Below are positions 30,481 through 42,000 of a stretch of DNA of 64,000 bases, piece after piece. This DNA is from Ascaphus truei (Eukaryota > Chordata > Amphibia > Anura > Ascaphidae): assembly GCA_036426205.1 (NCBI GenBank), contig CM071567.1, positions 294,927,698 to 294,991,697 on the forward strand. Reading direction: 5' to 3'. Under the pieces are notes generated by a model, which saw nothing but the letters and a program-made list of their open reading frames with translations, was not told where the DNA came from and did not search any database. Within the stretch, counting starts at the first letter, position 1, and every line of letters begins with the position of its first letter. Both the position numbers and the translations under genes were made by a program.

Positions 30481-31829
30481 TCTAATATAAGTAGTGTGCA
30501 TGTAATTGAATTTCCTTTGGAGTACAGGTCACTGTACCCCTCATCTTTCTCTGATTAACTATAGTTCACAATTGCACCTACTTTTACTATTATCAATTAG
30601 ATTTATCATTTTCATTACACAATTAGTATGGTTTAGTTGATCACTCCCTAATCCTCTCCCCTTTTTGTTAACTCTGTTAATACAAGTTTATCTCTCCTCC
30701 AAGCACCTGCTTAAACAATTTTTCAATTATTATTCTGTTTGGATTGATATGGTGTGAGAGGTCTCATCCCCTTTATATGTTATTAGACCTATAGGCACCA
30801 AGCTTGGTAGCCATCTGGTCTCTTGGAATTCATGACTTGGAAATTCCACAGTTCATTTACAGGTTAACAGTACATATACCTATTAAATATAACTCTTTAA
30901 TAAAATATACTGTCCTGTCTTCTGTGTGATAAAATATCTAAGTCCCTGTTCTGGTGTCAGGGATGGAGTGAGAGTATATGTTGCCTACCCTCATTACCCT
31001 TATTCTTGGTACACTTTAGAAACTAACTTTAAAAACTTTTATACACAAGAAACCACTCCCAGCTTTATCACATAGCTGGAGCACCCCCTGAACCCCCTAT
31101 ACCAGCTCCAGGGTACCTGGGCATGTATATGGGCACCCCTCTTTATACTAGGGACCCTGTGTGGGATTGCAGGTATACATTAACCCCTTCGTGCCCGTTT
31201 AAATTGTCTGGAAGATGCTGCAGCAGGAATCCTGGCGGTGAGTCGTAAGAATGTTTTCAGAGTCCGAGTTTGCCGAGAGCAATGTGCTTGGCTGCATCCG
31301 AGAATCTCACTCGATTCCCAGATCCAACTCCTGGGGTATCCCATAACTCTGGAACCCCAATACATAGACACATTCTGTAAAGACTTTCTCCGGCAAATCA
31401 ACCCGAAAACTTACAGCCTAGAAATCTCCCGGTCCTGGCACCCCAGGAAAGGCAAAACACACATAAATCTTTAATGTCGCATAATTTTCACACAGTCACA
31501 GTAATGCATTTAGGACATCTGGGTCCAAGAGCTGACACTCTAGGACCTCGACACATGGATCAGGGGTAACCAAGAGGTCTTAACCTTTGTTAGTGAGCCT
31601 GGTTAACACCTTCACACTTGCTGCTTGCTGTATTATTATTATAAAAATATAAAAATAAATGTTTATTAAATGTAGAAGAGGGAACAAGTTGGGGAAGGTG
31701 TATCCAAGTGATTGCTGAGTGAGGAAGGTAGTATGTGTGAGTGAGGCTGCTGCATTCACATTTCAACAATGGTTCCGAAAGTATTCCTTCGCAGGAGGCA
31801 CTAGGGGACCCTGTCCATGCGTCTGTTTA
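30481..31829. other. Non-coding, LTR-like in places
   Basis: Has AATAAAATA strings near 30898 and a stretch of ordinary GC content at 31000-31560 that looks repeat-derived. No ends could be defined. Confidence 0.35.
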
Positions 31830-31837
31830 CTAAAGAT

Positions 31838-32019
31838 TGTATTGTATTGTATGTCTTTATTTATATAGCGCCATTAGTGTACATAGCGCTTCACAGTAGT
31901 AATACATGTGGTAATCAAATAAATAACAGATAATATAAATAACAGATCATGGGAATAAGTGCTTTAGACATAAAAGTAACATTTCGGAAGAGGAGTCCCT
32001 GCCCCGAGGAGCTTACAGT
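31838..32019 (-). mobile_element. L2 LINE 3' end, 182 bp, with 8-bp target-site duplication
   Basis: Minus strand reads the L2 3' untranslated region: GGAGCTTACAGTC complement, AAGTGCTTTAGAC, ATAGCGCCATTAGTGTACAT and GTATTGTATGTCTTTATTTA (plus-strand view). Flanked by CTAAAGAT at 31830-31837 and 32020-32027. Same family as the copies at 7.6 and 9.9 kb, so all three can be compared directly. Confidence 0.88.
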
Positions 32020-32027
32020 CTAAAGAT

Positions 32028-34261
32028 AGGACATTGTACTCGCATCACATGCTCTCCTCCATATATTTTAATAAGGGTTCATTCGTTCCCAGCAATAAGA
32101 GGTTTAGAATGCTGCTCTTATATAGCTTGTTGGCATAGGATCACCCCCTGGAGCATTTGCATAGTCATTATAAATTCATATAATTCAATGATTCTCTCCG
32201 TTTGCGAATACACCCCCCCCCCCCCCCCCATTTCATTGATGTCAGACCCCAGGTAAGCTCTCTTGTTAAAATGTGGTTGGTCTATCCCTAAATTAGAAGT
32301 ATGAATGTGCTTTGTGCAGTGCTTTTTGAACTGCTGGGCTGTGCTATGTGTTGTGCCTGACATCATGCCTCCCTCCCCCTGTCATGGCCGTGCCCTCCCC
32401 CTCCATTTTGGCCACGCCCCCTGTACATCCCATCACTCCTTGCAGATCGCAGTTTTAAGCTGTGCACACACCACCGGGACTCCAGGCGCGCGCGCAGCAG
32501 CCAACACCTGGGCCGTAGCCTTAGAGTCAAAGCCTCTTTTGCTCGAACGGCCATTATAATAATGCAAGTACTCGTTACGGATAAAAACAGCACTTAACGC
32601 ATCGTTACTGAGCTTTGAAAATACCCGTCAGCACTTAATAATTTGTTAACTTCAGTTAACGCATTCCTATCCATAGCTATCAGTATTAAACAGAGTTAAG
32701 AGGATTTACCCCAGAGCTTACGAAATATCACAAGTTTCTTTTGGAAGTGTTTGTCTTTTGTGCTAGCAGAAAAAAAAGGAGACCTCTGTATAATTTAATT
32801 TATGAAGAACTCTCATTTTTGTCCCCAAAAAGGTATCACATCTTACGGTGAATCTCCAGGACCAACATGGCTATTAGAATTGTGAACCAAATCAATATAA
32901 TAATGCAAAGTTAGAAAAACCCATATAAAGCTACTGTGAGCAGGTAAATTGTAATGGGGCCTGTGAAACAATAGTGTGTTTCAATGCACTGTTCCGGTTT
33001 TCTGTGCGCAGTTGCTTTAAATATGGGTAAACGTTTTTGACGCCCTGTGCAATGTTAAAGGGAAGTGTTCCGTCACCTTAAATTTGATGGAATTTTGTTA
33101 GTGCAGATTCCAAGGAGAAAACGTAAAGCATAATGGTGTAAAATGTCTGATTGTCAATGTAACTTCTCCTTTTCACACTCCCTAAGCCGGAAACTAACAC
33201 ACAGAGGGCAAACATTGAAGCAAAGTCCTTAATACATTAACAATAAGAGGAGCAAATTAAAAATAACAATCTTTGTGGCACATGCATCGAGAGTCGGTAC
33301 GGGTTATTGTTTTTTGACCAGTTCTGGCAGTTAACTTCCATTCATTGGGAGCTTACGCCATTCCGGCACTTGATACATGTGCCCCTTTTTGTTAATTTTG
33401 CCTCAAAATTGCCTTTATATATCCTGTAATCACCAGTATGCAGGAAAAATGCAAGCACACTGGTTTAGTAGATGCAGTAGATGTGCCCAATTTTTATCCA
33501 CACATGCTTCAATAGTAGTGTCTGCAGAATATACAGTATCCGTTTTAATCTTGTTTAGCATTCATGCTGGCAACCTTTTGAATTTCACCTGCAGCTGCAA
33601 TGCTGTCGCTTTTTGTTTGTCTACTGTATGTGTTTTATTGCGCGTACAGATGTTTTTAAACACTTCTTTCTGTACCCTAGGCTTCTGCGGGAAGCTTAAA
33701 AATGCTTAGCAATGCCGGGCAGAGCGTGGTGTCCCTGTGAGTTCATTATAGCTGAGCATGGCATACAGTCAGTTAGTGGGACTGTAGATGTACACGTTGT
33801 TCAGTAATTGTATACATCTTGTTATAGATATTACTGAGGCTAAAACAACAATTGCTGCTTTGAGTGATTCCACTAAACGTAACGGATGATACTGCTGCTG
33901 TTGTGAGTGTGTTGGTTTTGGTTATTGCACCTTTGGTATTAGCGGAAGTAGTGAGAACACTGGCGTTGTTGTTTGAACTTGTACTTCTTAAACTGCAGAA
34001 TAAAAGATGGTCAAAATTGTCCAAGAGCTCAAGGAAAAGCGTCTTTTGTGTACAGTAAAGATATGTGTTCTTGTATGGGATAAGTCAATAAAGGTTGCAC
34101 TGTTAGTCCACACTATATCCAATCACCTGCCCGGGCCCTATGAGGAAGGTATAGAATTTGCATAGATTATTTCTCCTTCTGATTTTAAAAGTGTAGCATA
34201 GCTTCCCAGCATTGCAGCAACAATGCTGTATTTAAACTCCCAGTGTCTCCAAATCAATAGC
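32028..34261. other. Non-coding; poly-C tract and a GC-rich block
   Basis: Poly-C at 32213-32229. A GC-rich block at 32350-32550 (GGCCACGCCCCCTGTACATC, GGCGCGCGCGCAGC) shares GGGCGTGGCC-type strings with the TIR element at 27.6 kb but has no visible TIR. The rest is AT-rich and featureless. Confidence 0.45.
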
Positions 34262-34266
34262 AAGGA

Positions 34267-34302
34267 GTGAGAAAGCGCCGTTTCGTGTGAAATACGTAGG
34301 AG
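34267..34302 (+). ncRNA. Degenerate hammerhead-like motif
   Basis: GUGAGAA core (position 3 is G, 8 is A), one unpaired A, stem II GCGC/GUGU with wobble pairs, GAAA, UACGUA and A17. Stem I does not pair. Probably inactive. Confidence 0.35.
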
Positions 34303-34433
34303 GACTTTTTCTTTGCCCTTTTTTGTGCTTCACGATGATCTGGATAAAATCATTTTTATATTTTTCTCATCTCTACATGTTTCCGTGCGATCCTTCTTTT
34401 GCTGTGACTTCATTCACTTCCCATTTTTGTCTA

Positions 34434-35805
34434 CTTAAACTACAGAACGTCTCGGGGATCAAGGGAGCGCAGGTATCAATATGTGGAAAAATAAAGGCAC
34501 AAAATAGTGCAAATACAGTTTTGAATCAAGCGATGTGATATATATTATCAGGTGAATGGAGACTCACGTGGCATCAAATAAATTCAGGCATGTCAGAGAT
34601 CAGAGGCGAATGCTTGACTCTGTAGTGATGATGGATAAATTACCCCACAGCTTGATATCTGATATAGTTTTAGCAGCACACACGGCAACTCATCAGTCAG
34701 AGTGTATGGGAAAAAAGAGAGGCTTCCATACCGTAACACGATAATAACAATTTATACACGTATCGCCATTCATAATAATGGTATACTACTTTCCTCTCTG
34801 TTGGCAGTAAGTCCTGGTAAGTACAGGTATGCCAGCAGTAGTTATGGAGGTTTTCCCTCACACCATGGTGAGGTGCCCTATGTATGGAGGGGAGTGGCTG
34901 TATGCTCTGAGTCCCTGGATAGTGACATCAGGGATGCGCCTGCCTCCTGAAGTATATAAGGCACAAAACAGTTAGTTAGAGGGTTGTTCCAGCAGCTGTG
35001 GGAAGTTGTTGGGAAGTTGTATTTTCCTGCATAAGGGATTGTAGGAACACTTTGTTACCCTAGTGCAGTAACTAGCGGTCCAGGTTGACCAATCAGCCTG
35101 TCTAAGCCACTCTGTGTCCAGGGACCTGGCACAGAGAGGATCTCCCTAGGAGAAGAGGGAATCCCACTTCAATTTGGGAGGGCGTACCTGGCAAAGGGAC
35201 AGCACGGAGAGATGTGCGGCTAGAGCCGGCAGCTGCATGGGGCAGTCTGCTACATCCCAATCTACAATAAAGATGACCTTGTTAACGAAACCCCCACTGT
35301 GTGAGTGTGAAATTACTCAACAGTGGCAGTCACCACCAAGAAGGAGTTCCTCACCAGGACCATCTCCCTGCGGAAGCATAGACCCTGATGAGGTGGAGGC
35401 GCTGCACATGATGTAAGTTGAACTCGCACCCACTACCTCAACTACCTGTCCTGATGACATCCCCTAATACCATCAAGCGGGAGACTCAGGAGTCCTGTTG
35501 CCTACAGGTGCACCACCAAACACAAACACGTAATGGGGGGTTGGTTAGACTACGTACCCAGGCCAATGTGAGATTGGGGGGGGGAAACCCGTTACACACG
35601 CAATAAAATTAACACTTACAGTGTCTTAGATCAAAATAGGCATAAAACAAGCGATATCACCAGCTCCAGTCTCCTCCGTCCCCTGAGTCTCCATTCACCT
35701 GATAATATATATCACATCGCTTGATTCAAAACTGTATTTGCACTATTTTGTGCCTTTATTTTTCCACATATTGATACCTGCGCTCCCCTTATCCCGAGAC
35801 GTTCT
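34434..35805. mobile_element. PLE-end inverted repeat flanking an LTR
   Basis: 34434-34567 and 35682-35805 are inverted copies (TCTCGGG..AGGGGAGCGCAGGTA, TTGATTCAAAACTGTATTTG and TGATAATATATATCACATCG on the right arm). Both look like PLE ends: they share GGAGCGCAGGTAT with 46056-46070. The 1.1 kb between the arms includes a solo LTR. Confidence 0.7.
34799..35596 (+). repeat. Solo LTR-like repeat, plus orientation
   Basis: Ends GGGGGGAAACCCGTTACA, like the LTR at 23957-25054. Has a TATA box (AAGTATATAAGGCAC, about 34951-34965), a polyadenylation signal (TACAATAAAGATG, about 35261-35273) and the shared block GAGGTGGAGGCGCTGCACA near 35389. The start (TGTTGGCAG at 34799) is a guess and no target-site duplication was found. 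Confidence 0.6.
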
Positions 35806-36763
35806 ACTATTGAAGTGGATTCTGCAAACCATCCACTTAAGGGTTTTTGAGCTGCAATCTTTTTCACGTTCACTTTATTCACAATTTATTTAATTATATT
35901 ATATTTTTATTCACTGCGCCATCCTATTTGCACTTTGTTGCACACATTATTACTTAAAGAAACTACAGCCTTTATTCACCATGCCTTCCATTACTATGAA
36001 AACTGATTGATAGACAGACGGAAGAAGTATGTGATTAAATGACAGTGTTCTTCCTAATCTCCTGGCCAAGATTAGATAACTATAGGACATTTGTATAGGC
36101 CAGTCATGGGGCACTAACTCATAATATGGCAGCCTTATAGTTGTGGGGCTTTATTTACACGGGAGATGGGTCTCCAAAGGGAGAAAATCCTGTTTGCTTA
36201 TTATGCTTTTGAAACCATAAGATAAATATACAGTAACAATGACTGACATTGCCTCCACCTGAAGGGGCTGATACACTTTATAAGTAACCAGATATTTCTG
36301 CGGCAAAACTAGCAGAGCTCAGCAATCCCAATAGCAAGAAAGCAATACATGTTATAAGGGAGTCAATATTATGCACAGGAAATATGTTTAAGCATTTATT
36401 TACTGGAACAGAAAAGGGATTGCAAAATAAATGATAAGTGTAGCACAATTGCAAATACATAGCAGATAAAACCCACTCGGTTATTGGGGTATCATATTTT
36501 AACTTGTACTTGTCTGCAGACATACAGGTGTAGCAAACTGCACCTGTTACCACGTGGTAATGCAAGGCGTTGTGTAATTCATTTTAAAAAAATGTTGTGA
36601 TTTTATCAGTGGCATTTATTTAAATAAAGTCACGGTAAATCCCATAATAAACATTGCGGCAACGATAACAGCAATGATATTTTGTGATAACAGGTGCAAT
36701 GACATCTGCTACAGTACATCTGTATATGCAATAAATGAAATCACAATTTGGAAGAACTTCTTA
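35806..36763. other. AT-rich non-coding DNA
   Basis: Nothing recognised. The first 150 bases may still be PLE end sequence. Confidence 0.45.
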
Positions 36764-36767
36764 TATG

Positions 36768-37596
36768 TGTAACCCATGGACCCCGGGCCAATCGCAGATC
36801 GGGCCCCCTACTCTGTACTGGGATCTGGCTACATGACTGTATGTGGTGCATACCTGCTGGCAACAGGAGGGCCTGAGTCTCCCGCGATGGTATGGGGGAT
36901 AGCAGGAACAGGTTTCTGGGGTGGATGCCTTAGTTCTCATTCAGTGGTGCAGCGCCTCCATCTCTAGTAAGCCCCAGGAATGCGGGGTGAAATCCTTATA
37001 GAGAGTTCCCACACAGGGATGAGAGATTCCAGTCTCACACAGGTGATTTTTCTTTAAAAGCAGCAGGTCTTTATTCACAGCAGCAGTAATAGCAGCAACA
37101 ACAGCAGCAGTAACAGCAGACAGGTACAGGGTGTCCACTCCACTCTGATTGCTCTCCTTCAGGATGGTCTCTTTCCCTGCCACCACCCTGGATCAAGGGC
37201 ACCCAGGGTGGGGCTAACTCTTCCCTCACCCCCTAAGCAGGGTGAGAGGCATTGGTCCACCTAACTAACTATAATTCTAGCAGCTCTACTCAGAGGCTGC
37301 TCCTCTCCTTCTCCAACTGTCAACTAACTTACTCAGTCACACTGGACCAGCCAGTAGACACACACACTCAACTAACTTTTCAAACTTCTAAATAGGAAGT
37401 GCACTGCTCTTTATGATCTCAGCAGGCACCGCCCCTGTGTCTCTTGCCTTGACACAGGGTCAGGTGACCTACCTCCACCATTCAGGGGCAGTGATTGAAG
37501 TGGGGGAAACCAATGATAACTCGTGGCAGCCTGCCCTACCAGGGCTTATACCAGGAGGAGGAAAGAACTATAGCCCTATTTCTTACCAGGGCTACA
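36768..37596 (-). repeat. Solo LTR, 829 bp, with 4-bp target-site duplication
   Basis: Plus-strand ends are TGTAACCCATGGACC and CCAGGGCTACA, flanked by TATG (36764-36767 and 37597-37600). The minus strand contains GTGAATAAAGACC, a polyadenylation signal, setting orientation. TGGTGCAGCGCCTCCATC (about 36943-36961) is the inverse of the block in the plus-oriented LTRs. An imperfect AGC/ACA tract lies at about 37061-37120. Close relative of 6836-7584. Confidence 0.82.
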
Positions 37597-37600
37597 TATG

Positions 37601-38820
37601 CAATAAACAATGTATTAGCTGAGCTGCTGCTGTTGCAGTTAATTCTCAGAGGGCTGAGGGGTAACACAGAAACTCTAAACACTGTACTGTATACAGACTG
37701 TTCAGATTGAATAATAAACAGCAATGAACTTGTAAAGCATTATGTATTCTTTTCATAACACAGTCCCCAAAGAGTCCAATATTATTATTATGTTTAGTTG
37801 CTTCACTATCCATTTGGGATTTCTAGGGCCTTAAGGCGTTAACGGTGTGGGCCCACACAGAGTAGCATCCCTTCCCATCACTTAGAGTAGGGGGCTATGC
37901 AGGATCATAGCCCCGTTCTCCTATGCCCAGTGATAGTGACATCATGGGAAGATATATATGGGAGGGGGGGGGGGCTTCAAGAAGGTTAGGTTTCAGGGAG
38001 GTGACAAGTGGAGGAGCATCAATTATACATATGTGGAAATTGGTTCCTTGTGAAGTAATACCTCCTGAAGTTAGTTCCTGATTATTACTTTTGAGTTAGG
38101 GAAGTGTCCATGTGCCGACGCAGTAAATAGAGAGTACAAGTTCAACAGGAGAAAACCTGTGTCCCCTAGGGGCTGCACCAGAAGTGGCCCTGGGACTCCA
38201 TGAGAGATTAGTATCAGAGAACCTTTCCCATGGCTAATGGTTGCCTCAGCCGGTTGCCTCAGCGCCAGAGTGCTCTAGATGGGGAAAGCAGGCCAGTGCA
38301 GTGGGATGGTGGTCCCTGTAATATATTATGTGAGGGTGTACCCAAAGGAAGCAACAATTGGTACGAACCCATTGAAAATTACACTGATTTGTATATACTG
38401 TAGTGTGGATAAAGGAGAATGTTTGTACCATAAATGTTCCTGACACCCATCATTGCTTAACAATGCCCAGCCTGCATGAATCCACCACCCTGATAAAGGT
38501 AACGATGAATAAGCACTGCCACGTTCAGACTACAGAAGTATGTGATGATTATTGATGAGTACATAGACTATTGATGTAAACTGTTTGAGAGCCGTCATGG
38601 AGAGTTACGCACAGATGGGGACCTTATTATGGTTATGATGAAACTGCTTGGGTGTGATGAGAATCAGGGATACAAGTTTACTTACAAACAAAACAAGTGT
38701 TCTTGATGGTTTAAGAGGTATTTTAACTCCAAGGCAAACTTAGAAGTCCACCGATTTCCTTATGCAAAGTAAAGTATGAAACAGTTTTTCTTAGACATAA
38801 GCAGAAACTGATAATGTAGA
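37601..38820. other. Non-coding; a possible LTR fragment at about 37830-38470
   Basis: CCAGTGATAGTGACATCATG with a TATA-like AGATATATATGG (about 37929-37961) parallels GGATAGTGACATCAGGGATG and TATATAAGG of the LTR at 34.9 kb. GGGGCTGCACCAGAAGTGG and GGTTGCCTCAG repeats follow. Ends not defined. Confidence 0.35.
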
Positions 38821-38832
38821 CTTAGTCTAGAG

Positions 38833-39088
38833 CAGGGGTGTGCAAACTATTACAGCTGTGCCCCCTGCTTGCTGCCCGAAGTGCTCGCTCCCCCCCTTAC
38901 CTCTGTTCCCGGCGTCAAATGAGACCACATGACCCCGCGGCTTCATTTGACACCGTGTTGACATGGCGAAGCGTCAACACAGCCATCTGAATCTCTATAA
39001 GTTGAGGTTGCAGAGGCTTCACGCGATCCCCTCTGCAACCGCTGCGCCCCCCTAGAAAAATCTCACACCCCCAGTTTGCACTCCTCTG
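38833..39088. mobile_element. 256-bp hAT-type non-autonomous transposon
   Basis: The left TIR is CAGGGGTGTGCAAACT and the reverse complement of the right end is CAGAGGAGTGCAAACT. The 8-bp flanks are GTCTAGAG (38825-38832) and GTCAAGAG (39089-39096), one mismatch. The CAGGGGTGT.CAAACT end and the 8-bp duplication fit hAT (Charlie/Tip100-like). The interior is GC-rich and non-coding. Confidence 0.88.
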
Positions 39089-39096
39089 GTCAAGAG

Positions 39097-42000
39097 GTAA
39101 GCTGAACAGGGCCACTGGCATGATGGAAGGGGAAAGGGACAAATCAGGCAGCTTGTTCTCCAGGCAGACAGATTGCAGAGATCTGCAGATCTGTGACAGG
39201 ATTCCTAATGCAGTTGAGCAGAAAACAGATGCTAGGCTGGTTTAACCCAGGTCAAGGATGCAGATCTAAGAAGCTGACTCCTCATGGATGAAGGTCTGCT
39301 TGAATCTCTGCTGGACTTTTCACCACAAAGTTTACAGGGCTAAACTGCCATTGGGATTGGCTAGTTAGATGAACTCTAGGAGATTCCATCTGGTTTAGTG
39401 TTCCTTTTGGATTGTAGTACCAAACTTTTTTGCTGACTAACAGGCAATGTAACCTGGACAACACAATTGTCTTATGGGTGATCAATAGTGATACCGTATA
39501 TGTCACCTATTGTCCATAATATGTTCTTAAAATGATATGCATATACAAATGACAGGGAATACATTAGCAAGAGCATACTGTACCTATGTATCAAAATAAA
39601 AGTGGTGTAATTCTGGGGTAAAAATACAATTGAAATGAATAAGATTCCTTTTTATCTACATACAGTGCAATTTGTTTGTCCATAAATTACATCACTTTTG
39701 CCTTGATATATTGTGTCATCTTACAATAGATGATCACAGCTAAAGAAGCATTGTTCAATGTAATAGGAGTTGGCGCCTATAAGTCCAGGAGAATAGGATG
39801 ATGACACTAACTCTAAAAGAGAGGGTTTGGGAATTTAGATGTTAAGAAATCCAGCCATCATGAAAAAGATGACACATTTGTAAAATATCTGTTACCACAT
39901 TTTGGAAGAGGTGGAAGTGAGATAGAGAAGGGGGGAAAGTGTGATAGAAAGGAGAGAGAGGTTTGTGAGTTCCGAGAGGTGTGAGAGATGGCTCAATAGC
40001 CAAGGGCACCAGTGGTGACTAGTCCTGGGCCTCGGGAAAGCTGCCGGCGGCCCTGATGCTGCGGCTTAGCACTCTTTAGTGAATCTGGGCCTCTGACTTT
40101 TATAAGGGGATAAAGGAAATCAATTTATAGTGTTATTTATAAGTAATTAATGTGGAGTTTCTTGACAATCTCTTTAAAAATGTGTCATAATGTAACTGTG
40201 AGGATTCCACAAACATATCACAAAGCCAGCAGTTCCAGGTCTCGGCAAATATACTCCATAGTAGCATTGTAGATAATCATTAACTAGCAGTTTGTGCTTG
40301 ACTATGATTGCAAACTTGTCTGAGCATGGATTTCTTCCCCCACTGTGTCTGTTTGTACGATCAGCATTGTATTTGTACTATCACCACTTGTTTCTTTTTA
40401 TATATATCATCTTATTAAATGGTGCTATGGATTATGCTGGCACTGTATAAATAAATTAATTATAATAATAAGTGATAAGATTGTGTCAGCATTGTATTTG
40501 TTTTCTCAAGAACACAATCTGGTCTGTTCTTTTCTGCTACAATATACAGATATAGCAGTTACAGCAGCTGTTTGGTGAAGGTGAGTGGCTTTTAGATACA
40601 TTTTTAGATAAGTGTTTCCTAAAGTATTTTTTGCTAGAGCTTGAAATTCACCAAACTAAGGTTCCCAATTTATAACAACCAGACATTGCAATCATGCCTA
40701 CATGTTTTCATTTAGACGTTGCCTGGTAATGTCCCGTGCCTCTTTTGTGTCTATTAAAGCAGCTGAATGCTTCCTGCCTCCGTATTAATTTACCTCATGC
40801 TGTCTTGATCTAAAAATACTACATCCATACTTTTAACTGTATCTGGTGTTTGTGCTGTCATTATGTAATTTAAGTAGTCTCATACTTTGCTGAAAATCAT
40901 TTTTAGCTTGGAAAATGTTTGTATCTACTTCTAGTCATGATAAAGACCACTTCTGAGCACATGTACATGTCTCAGACAGTTCCCCATAAACCTGCTTTAC
41001 CCCATAATGCATTGCGAACACTGGATGCTGTGTGGTTGTGGGGTAAGAGCAGTTTAGGGGACTTGTCTCAAAAGTGTTCTTTATCATTACTGTACTCTGT
41101 ACAGTGGAGACTTTGAGTCACATGTATATGCACCTGTGTACCTTGTATAAACGTTAACGCACTTGTACAGTAGGATGAAATAACGGTGCAGTATTTGACG
41201 TGGGGGAAACTTGGTGGGAGAGTAGTGAGAACTACTTGTGACTTTGGGTCTCCTTGAATACCTGTGTCTCGGGCAACATACAGTAAATATCATCTTCAGG
41301 GAGGGGATTCATTTGCTTGTTAACTCTGTGGCTTGGATATACAATGTTCCGTTGCACAAGAGCAAATAACGTGACGTCATCTAAAACAGGAATGGCCATT
41401 AGTTTCCCTTAAAGTTAATGTCTTATTCACTAAGGTAATTCTATGCAAAAAAAGCAACGGCCATACCTGAGCTACTTAGAATAGGGTTAATGTCACATTA
41501 TTTAGGGAAGATGATGTGTTATCTTCCAATAGTGTGGCGTTATTTAAATCATGAATTTTCTCCCTTCCAGACACTGGAATAGGGCTTTTGTTAAGGATAT
41601 GGGGGAAGAGAGAAGGGGAAAGAGGAGAAGATATAATTTTTGTGGAGGCATATAAGTCAATGGGCCCTCTCCCAAATTGGTCTCACTTTCTCTTTGTCTC
41701 TATCTCTCTTGAGCTCCTTCATTTAGGCTGTAACTATCTCATTTACATAGAACTTAGAATAATGGCTGTTACAAATAGCACTTTTTACAGTAGAACATCC
41801 CGGTTAACGTAACATTATTGGCTCTAGTATATACTGTGTTATAATGAATGGGTTAATTATTTTAACGTTACACTAAATAGCCTTTTAGGGAAGACTTGCA
41901 GGAAGGCGACCTTTCACTAGTTTACTCGCTTGCAGTGGAGTCTTTATAAATGTGGGATTTGATTGCTTTTGCCCTTTTTTGCCTTTTTAACTTAAGCCAA

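Noticed and set aside
35418..35606. Short plus-strand frame near the LTR end
   Set aside because: LTR sequence; no similarity to a protein family.
38490..38520. CCCUGAUAAAGG string as another hammerhead
   Set aside because: No GAAA segment and no stem II partner.
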